Shown: piece by piece, positions 59,095-64,000 of the stretch | Layout: the number at the start of each line of letters is the position of its first letter | How positions within the stretch are numbered: position 1 is the first letter of the stretch | DNA from: DATARH01 sp963712835 | GTDB lineage: Bacteria > Pseudomonadota > Alphaproteobacteria > ATCC43930 > CGMCC-115725 | Length of the DNA: 64,000 nucleotides | Assembly (NCBI GenBank): GCA_963712835.1 | Contig: CAVQJJ010000007.1 | Location: 434,001-498,000 of the forward strand | Direction of reading: 5' to 3' | Notes under the pieces: generated by a model | Seen by the model: only the letters and a program-made list of their open reading frames with translations | Database searches by the model: none | Told to the model about the DNA's origin: nothing | Translations under genes and position numbers: made by a program

Positions 59095-60702
59095 ATGGAC
59101 GCCGTGGACGGCACGATCGAATACCCTTTGTTCCGGGCTGACGAGCTGGCGGGAGCAGCCTGGGCGGCAATGGACCGGCAGGAGAGCGACGAGGCGCTGC
59201 GCCTGTGGGCGGCGCTGCGCGAGCACTCGCCCGACCTGCCCGAAAGCCATATCTGGCCGATCCAGATTCTGTGGCAAGCCGAACGCTTCGACGAGGCGGA
59301 GGCAATGGCCACCAAAGCGCTGCGACTGTTTCCCGATGATGTGGACCTGCTGGTGCAGCATGCCTGGGTCGCCAACACGGAGCCGCGCTGGGACGAAGCG
59401 GCGGAACGCTGGGCAAGGGTGCGGGCCCGAGCCCCCGAGCGGCACGAAGGCTACGTCTGGGGTGCGCACGCCTTGTGGCAATCGGGGCGGCTCGATGCGG
59501 CGGAAGCGATCGCGGCCGAGGGCGTGCGACGCTTTCCGGACAACCCCGAGGCGCTGGCGCAGTATGGCTGGGTCGCCACCGCCCGGCAGGACTGGCCGGA
59601 GGCGGTCCGGCGCTGGACCCTGCTGTACGAGGCGCATCCCGACCGGATCGACGCGCAGGCGCGGCTTATCCAGGCGCTGCGCATGACCGGCCGGATCGAC
59701 GACAGCGAAGCGATGGCGAGCCGCTGCATTGTCGTCAATCCGCACGAAACCGAGCTGACCATCGAGCATATCTGGGCCGCGGTGGCGCGGCAGGACTGGC
59801 CGACAGCCGCGGCCCGGCTCGCGGCCGCGCGGCGCAACCCGGAGAACGCGGCACGCCTCGCGCAAAGCCTCGGCGCGTTCGAGTCGCAGATCCTCGAGCT
59901 GGGACGCCTCGCGCAAAGCCTCGGCACGCTCCAATCGCAAATCCACGGGCTGGCATCGGCCGCTCCACAGCCAGCGCCTGCGCCGGAGCCCGAGCCATCC
60001 TCGCCGATCCTCACCGCGAACCCGGCCGAGGACGAGATTTCCCTGGGCGACTTGATGCTGAGCTTCGAGAGCCTCGGCGAGCGCTGTGATTTCGGCGCGG
60101 TGCAGCGTTATTTCGGCGTCGAGCCGCTCGGCCTGTTTCGCTTTGCGTGGATCCGCCTCGAATGCCTCGTCGCGGCGCTCGACGACCACCTCCAGGCAAT
60201 CGGCACCGTCGAGGATACCGCTTTCTCCCTCTATGGCGACGAAACCATCCTGCGGATGAAGAAGTACGACATCATCTTCCACACCTTTGTCGAAGGTGTC
60301 ACCCAGTTCACGCCCGAGAAGCGGGAAACCTTCTATCAACAACAGCGACGCCGACTGCAGTTCCTCAAGGACAAGTTGATCCGCGATCTTGAAGATCCGG
60401 AGAAGATCTGGGTCTACGGCACCGCCGACTTCGCGTCGGACGAGGAGATGATGCGACTGTCCAAGGCATTGCGCGCCTATGGCCCCAATTTGCTGTTGTA
60501 TGTGCGGCCGGAGCGGCCCGACCGTCCGGCAGGCACGGTCGAGTGGCTGGGCAATGGGCTTTATGCCGGCTACTTCTCTGGGATGACCGATTTTCTTGGC
60601 GGCGGTAAGCCACCGCTCGACGACTGGCGCGAGCTTTGCCTCAAGACATACCGGCATGCACGGAGCGCGGCGGGTAAGGACTCTCCGAGGAGCCTCATAT
60701 AA
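59095..60702 (+). CDS. TPR protein with DUF1796-like C-terminal domain
   Basis: This 535-residue protein has about six to seven TPR-like helical repeats in residues 15-250 (for example ALRLWAALREHSPDLPESHIW, then WDEAAERWARVRARAPERHEGYVWGAHAL). A 17-residue tandem duplication (RLAQSLG..SQI) and a Pro-rich linker follow. The C-terminal 200 residues (SFESLGERCDFGAVQRYFGVEPLGLFRFAWIRLECL) resemble the DUF1796 papain-like group. A Cys follows GER, but catalytic His and Asp are not certain. It starts at ATG 59095 (ATG 59071 is alternative). It heads the FkbH-ACP-methyltransferase series, which suggests a surface-glycan or secondary-metabolite role. Confidence 0.7.
   Translation: MDAVDGTIEYPLFRADELAGAAWAAMDRQESDEALRLWAALREHSPDLPESHIWPIQILWQAERFDEAEAMATKALRLFPDDVDLLVQHAWVANTEPRWDEAAERWARVRARAPERHEGYVWGAHALWQSGRLDAAEAIAAEGVRRFPDNPEALAQYGWVATARQDWPEAVRRWTLLYEAHPDRIDAQARLIQALRMTGRIDDSEAMASRCIVVNPHETELTIEHIWAAVARQDWPTAAARLAAARRNPENAARLAQSLGAFESQILELGRLAQSLGTLQSQIHGLASAAPQPAPAPEPEPSSPILTANPAEDEISLGDLMLSFESLGERCDFGAVQRYFGVEPLGLFRFAWIRLECLVAALDDHLQAIGTVEDTAFSLYGDETILRMKKYDIIFHTFVEGVTQFTPEKRETFYQQQRRRLQFLKDKLIRDLEDPEKIWVYGTADFASDEEMMRLSKALRAYGPNLLLYVRPERPDRPAGTVEWLGNGLYAGYFSGMTDFLGGGKPPLDDWRELCLKTYRHARSAAGKDSPRSLI
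59851..59952 (+). repeat. 51-bp in-frame tandem duplication inside the TPR gene
   Basis: Two 51-base units, beginning at 59851 and 59902, both contain ACGCCTCGCGCAAAGCCTCG and encode RLAQSLGxxxSQIxxL. They lie between the TPR domain and the Pro-rich linker and probably form a short coiled segment. Confidence 0.75.
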
Positions 60703-60751
60703 GGAGGCAGAGGCCGGCGAACTCCGTCACCGGCATGTTTGGGCAGGAACA

Positions 60752-62650
60752 ATGGTCGAGCTTTACTGGTTGCCGAAGATCGACGACTGGCGCGAGCGAC
60801 TCCGCCGCCTCGGCGACGGCGGGGACCATATTTGGGACGAGGCGGTGGCGCTGGCCGGCGCCCGGGTCGACGCGTTGCAGACCAACGCCCTCGACACCAT
60901 GCTGCGCCGTAGCCTGCGCGAGCCGCCGCAGGGCCTTCCCGACAAGCCGGTGCGCCTCGCGCTGCTCGGCTCGAGCACGCTGACGCACCTTCATCCCGCA
61001 ATCCGCGTCGCCGGGCTGCGGCGGCGCATGTGGGTCGAAACCTACGAGACCGATTACGGCCAGTACTGGCAGGAGCTGACCGATACGAATTCGGCGCTGC
61101 ATCGCTTCAAGCCCAATGCGGTGCTGTTCGCGCTCGATGCTCGGCATCTCGCCGGCGGGATGGGCGCCGGCTCCGGCGCCGGTGAGATAAAGGCGGCGCT
61201 GGCCGAGGTTACCGAGCGCATCCGCGGCTGTTGGCGGCTGGCGCGGGAGCATTTCGCCTGTCCGGTCATTCACCAGATGGCGCCGCCGGTGCACCCGTCG
61301 CTGCTCGGTGGCAACGAGCATCGCCTCGCGGGATCGCGCGCCGAGTTCATCGTCCGGCTCAACGCGGCGCTGCGCGAGACCGCCGACGCGGAAGGCGTCG
61401 ACGTGCTGGCGCTCGACCGCCGCGCGGCGCGCGACGGCCTTCACGTCTGGCACGATCCTGGTTTGTGGCACCACGCCAAGCAGGAGGTATCGCCGCGCGC
61501 GGCGCCGATGTACGGCGAGCTGGTCATGCGGCTCGTCGCCGCGCAGCGCGGGCGCTCATACAAGGCGCTGGTGCTCGACCTCGACAACACGATCTGGGGC
61601 GGTGTCGTCGGGGATGACGGGGTCGAAGGCCTCGTGCTCGGGCAAGGCAGCGCGCTCGGCGAGGCCTTTGCCGATTTCCAGGAGTATGCCCGTGAATTGT
61701 CGCGCCGCGGGGTGATCCTCGCCGTCGTCTCCAAGAATGACGAGGCGAACGCGCTGGAGCCGTTCGAGCGGCACCCGGAGATGGTGCTGAAGCGGAGCGA
61801 CATCGCCAGCTTTGTCGCCAATTGGGCTGACAAGCCGTCAAACCTGCGGGCGGTCGCGGAGGAGCTCAATATCGGCCTCGATGCGCTGGTCTTTGTCGAC
61901 GACAACCCGTTCGAGCGCGACTTCGTGCGGCGCGAGCTGCCGATGGTCGCGGTACCGGAGGTGTCCGACGACCCCACGAGCTACGCGCAAACCCTGGCCG
62001 ACGGCGGTTATTTCGAGGCGGTTTCCATCACCGACGAGGACCGCGCCCGGTCCGGTCAATACCAGAGCAACCGGGAGCGCGATGCGCTGAAGGCGTCGGC
62101 GACCGACCTCGCTTCGTATTTGCGCGGCCTCGAGATGCGCCTCATGTGGCGGCGCTTCGACCGCGTCGGACTGGCGCGCACGGTTCAGCTCATCAACAAG
62201 ACCAACCAGTTCAACCTGACGACGCGACGCTACAGCGATGCAGACGTTCTTGCCGTCATGGAGGACAAGCGCGCCTTCGGCGCACAATTGCGGCTTGTCG
62301 ACCGGTTCGGCGACAACGGCATCATCGCGATCGTCATCGGCCGGCTGCAGGTGAATGCCGATCTGGTGATCGATACCTGGCTGATGAGCTGCCGCGTGCT
62401 AGGACGCCAGGTCGAGCCGACGACGCTCAACCTCGTCGCGGCGCTGGCCAAAGAGCTCGGCGCCAAGCGGCTTGTCGGTGAGTTCATCCCGACGCCCAAG
62501 AACGGGATGGTTCGCGACCACTACGCGAAATTGGGCTTCACCGCCTGCGCCGACGGCCCCGAGTTTGATGGCGCCGTCCGCCATAGTCTCGATCTCGCCG
62601 GGTTCGTCCCGCGCGATACCTTTGTTGAGGTCGCCGAGGAGCATGCATGA
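60752..62650 (+). CDS. HAD-IIIC (FkbH-like) family protein
   Basis: The 632-residue protein has an N-terminal SGNH-like domain (LALLGSSTLTHLHPAI, HDPGLWHHAKQE), a central HAD phosphatase domain with DxDxT as ALVLDLDNTIWGG (Asp 276 and 278), then AVVSKNDEANAL and VFVDDNPFERDFVR. The C-terminal part is GNAT-like (RLVGEFIPTPKNGMVRDHYAKLGF). This is the full FkbH plan: dephosphorylating 1,3-bisphosphoglycerate and loading a glyceryl unit onto an ACP. The ATG follows AGGA. Its stop overlaps the ACP start as ATGA, so the partner is encoded next door. Confidence 0.9.
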   Translation: MVELYWLPKIDDWRERLRRLGDGGDHIWDEAVALAGARVDALQTNALDTMLRRSLREPPQGLPDKPVRLALLGSSTLTHLHPAIRVAGLRRRMWVETYETDYGQYWQELTDTNSALHRFKPNAVLFALDARHLAGGMGAGSGAGEIKAALAEVTERIRGCWRLAREHFACPVIHQMAPPVHPSLLGGNEHRLAGSRAEFIVRLNAALRETADAEGVDVLALDRRAARDGLHVWHDPGLWHHAKQEVSPRAAPMYGELVMRLVAAQRGRSYKALVLDLDNTIWGGVVGDDGVEGLVLGQGSALGEAFADFQEYARELSRRGVILAVVSKNDEANALEPFERHPEMVLKRSDIASFVANWADKPSNLRAVAEELNIGLDALVFVDDNPFERDFVRRELPMVAVPEVSDDPTSYAQTLADGGYFEAVSITDEDRARSGQYQSNRERDALKASATDLASYLRGLEMRLMWRRFDRVGLARTVQLINKTNQFNLTTRRYSDADVLAVMEDKRAFGAQLRLVDRFGDNGIIAIVIGRLQVNADLVIDTWLMSCRVLGRQVEPTTLNLVAALAKELGAKRLVGEFIPTPKNGMVRDHYAKLGFTACADGPEFDGAVRHSLDLAGFVPRDTFVEVAEEHA

Positions 62651-62886
62651 CCGAGCCGCAAATCTATGAACAGCTGACGACGATCTTCCACGACGTCTTT
62701 CTGCGCGACGACATCGTCCTGTCGCCTGAGCTCAGCGCCCGGCAGGTGCCCGACTGGGACTCCTTCAAGCAGATCGAGATCATCATCGCGGTCGAAAGCC
62801 AGTTCGGCATCAAGTTCGGCACGCGTGAGATGGACGGCCTTAAAAATGTCGGCGACCTGGTGCGGCTGATCGCCGACAAAGCCTGA
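62647..62886 (+). CDS. Acyl carrier protein
   Basis: The 79-residue four-helix carrier has the phosphopantetheine Ser at residue 39 in VPDWDSFKQIEII; the usual DSL is DSF here. The acidic second helix and the C-terminal segment NVGDLVRLIADKA fit the fold. It overlaps the FkbH-like gene by four bases, so it is most likely the dedicated glyceryl carrier. No ketosynthase or adenylation gene is found within the window. Confidence 0.9.
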   Translation: MTEPQIYEQLTTIFHDVFLRDDIVLSPELSARQVPDWDSFKQIEIIIAVESQFGIKFGTREMDGLKNVGDLVRLIADKA

Positions 62887-62899
62887 AGGGGCGCTCACC

Positions 62900-63706
62900 A
62901 TGCAATTGGTCCGGCCGGTCGATTGGATCTCGGAGACCAAGTTCGTTGTTGGCGACCTCCGTTTCGGCAGCGATCTCGGCTCGTACAAGGAGCTGACGAC
63001 CCCGGACAACGTCGTGATCCTCAAGGAAGCGCGCCTGCTCAAGGAGTATCTCGACTTCTTTGCGCCGCATACGGTGCGCAACATCCTGGAATTCGGCATC
63101 TGGCAAGGCGGCAGCCCGCTCTTTTATGGCATGGCGACCGACGCGCGGAAGATCGCCGCGCTCGACCATCTCAGCAAAGGCCCGATGCCCGCCGGCGCCG
63201 CGTACGATCCCGCGATCGCCCTCGACTATAAGAACCCGGCGCTCGACGGGATCATCAAACGTTGCGGCCTGAGCAAGCGGGTAAAGTTGCATTTCGGCGT
63301 ATCGCAGGACGATCGCGCGGCGGTCACGGCGGTGATGGACAAGGAGTTCGGCGACGAGGCGATCGACCTTATCATCGACGACGCGTCGCACTATTACGCG
63401 CACAGCCGCAAAAGCTTCGAGATCGCCTTTCCACGGCTGCGCGAGGGCGGGCTCTACATCATCGAGGACTGGCAGTGGGCGCACAGCCCGGCCTATCAGA
63501 ACGGCGGACCTTTCGTCGACAAGCCGGCGCTGAGCAATTTCATTTTCGAGCTGCTGATCGCCTATGGCAGCCATCCCGACCTGTTCTGGAACATCGTCGT
63601 GCGCGACTGGTTCGTCGCGGTGACAAAGGGGTCGCGGCCGCTCGGCGAGGATTTTCAGCTCGACGATCTGTTGCGGATGCGCGGCGCGACGCTGTCGCTG
63701 ATCTAG
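62900..63706 (+). CDS. Class I SAM-dependent methyltransferase (CmcI-like)
   Basis: The 268-residue protein has ILEFGIWQGGSPLFYGMATDARKIAALDHL as its SAM-binding motif, IDLIIDDASHYYAHSRKSFEIAFPRLREGGLYIIEDWQW as the motif resembling cephalosporin hydroxylase CmcI and rhamnosyl O-methyltransferases, and a charged C-terminus. It starts 13 bases after the ACP stop. Its substrate may be the ACP-bound unit or the glycan that receives it. It differs from the FkbG O-methyltransferase family, so a classical methoxymalonyl pathway is not supported. Confidence 0.8.
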   Translation: MQLVRPVDWISETKFVVGDLRFGSDLGSYKELTTPDNVVILKEARLLKEYLDFFAPHTVRNILEFGIWQGGSPLFYGMATDARKIAALDHLSKGPMPAGAAYDPAIALDYKNPALDGIIKRCGLSKRVKLHFGVSQDDRAAVTAVMDKEFGDEAIDLIIDDASHYYAHSRKSFEIAFPRLREGGLYIIEDWQWAHSPAYQNGGPFVDKPALSNFIFELLIAYGSHPDLFWNIVVRDWFVAVTKGSRPLGEDFQLDDLLRMRGATLSLI

Positions 63707-63739
63707 AGCCGTATCCGCCAGGATCGACGTTTTCTATCC

Positions 63740-63820
63740 CTTGACCGGGCTTAACCCGGCCATCCACGAATAAGCGTCATCTATTCGCAGACCTCCGGAT
63801 CAAGTCCGGGGAGGCGAAAA
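63740..63820. repeat. Diverged inverted repeat element, copy 7
   Basis: Two hairpins occur in series: CCGGGCTTAACCCGG, then CCTCCGGATCAAGTCCGGGG. They carry CATCCACGA and GCGTCATC flanks related to the other copies. The element lies downstream of the methyltransferase gene. Confidence 0.5.
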
Positions 63821-63895
63821 ATGGAGATGCTTTAATCCAAAAAGATCGTGCTCTGCAGCCGCGCGGCGCTCATCGTCAGCGGCGCGCAAATGAAA

Positions 63896-63921
63896 AGCGC
63901 GGGGCCGAACCCCGCGCTTCG
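63896..63921 (-). terminator. Rho-independent terminator for a minus-strand gene
   Basis: Arms AGCGCGGGG and CCCCGCGCT surround a short loop. On the minus strand the stem is followed by TTTCATTT. It lies 24 bases beyond the stop of the partial gene entering from the right edge. Confidence 0.75.
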
Positions 63922-63944
63922 CAATAGTCCTATAGTCAGACGGC

Positions 63945-64000
63945 TTAGTTAAAGAAGCCGTTGTTGAGGCTGGTGATGCCCTTCAACAGGATGGTCGACC
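63945..64000 (-). CDS. C-terminal end of an unidentified protein entering from the right
   Basis: Reading from 64000 leftwards, the frame ends STILLKGITSLNNGFFN with TAA at 63945-63947, followed by a good terminator. The short tail cannot be assigned to a family. The terminator placement supports a real 3' end. Confidence 0.5.
   Translation of the reverse strand, partial: STILLKGITSLNNGFFN

Noticed and set aside
1..64000. tRNA, rRNA or CRISPR arrays
   Set aside because: I looked for T-loop-like GGTTCGAATCC patterns and regularly spaced repeats in the gaps and found none. A covariance search would be needed to exclude small RNAs.

Overview
The window is 64 kb of GC-rich bacterial chromosome, densely coding on both strands. 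It has no phage, insertion sequence, rRNA or recognisable tRNA. The gene set points to an alphaproteobacterium outside the best-studied genera: clpS-clpA with gpsA and tsaD, scoAB-type CoA transferase subunits, an OmpA-type barrel with an alphaproteobacterial N-terminal domain, a prkA-DUF444-spoVR stress operon, TIGR03617-type LLM oxidoreductase, and many acyl-CoA and xenobiotic-type enzymes. The placement is inferred from family content, not from a marker phylogeny.

Layout. 1-4.6 kb: catabolic enzymes (secreted hydrolase, ACMSD-like amidohydrolase, orphan NMT1-like binding protein, class III CoA transferase). 4.7-13.8 kb: radical SAM protein, two arsenosugar-type glycosyltransferase-family genes, a 2OG oxygenase next to Ada, an AT-rich single gene with a deoxyribosyltransferase/TIR-like effector domain, zinc alcohol dehydrogenase plus acetamidase, and a spermidine-synthase-like methyltransferase. 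13.9-23.7 kb: housekeeping and stress genes, all on the minus strand (clpA, clpS, gpsA, tsaD, spoVR, DUF444, prkA). 24.1-27.8 kb: two SGNH hydrolases, one apparently catalytically dead, with an OpgC-type acyltransferase, then an SDR. 27.9-37.7 kb: aminotransferase, scoAB, Rieske oxygenase, pepN, OmpA barrel, PDR reductase. 37.7-42.7 kb: a vapBC-type module behind pheT, then pheST and rplT-rpmI. 42.7-51.4 kb: glycosyltransferases, a dehydrogenase, an LLM oxidoreductase, a broken vapC, an aminopeptidase, and an intact vapBC between two glycosyltransferase genes. 51.4-54.2 kb: thrS-infC. 54.2-58.7 kb: amidase, unknown Gly-rich protein, sppA, small lipoprotein. 59-63.7 kb: a TPR protein, an FkbH-type HAD-IIIC protein, an acyl carrier protein and a methyltransferase that look like one pathway.

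The most notable signal is upstream of thrS. A promoter-like sequence places the start of transcription at the AUG of a 21-codon leader with ten Thr codons, nine of them consecutive. A rho-independent terminator with six T follows before thrS. This reads as a threonine-sensing transcription attenuator for threonyl-tRNA synthetase, possibly leaderless. The next gene, infC, appears to start at ATA. The thrS-infC-rpmI-rplT-pheST cluster known from other proteobacteria is split here into two divergent halves about 9 kb apart.

Other structure: a family of paired intergenic inverted repeats in at least six places, a perfect 30-bp palindrome over the vapBC promoter, a truncated and frameshifted vapC, and several gene remnants.
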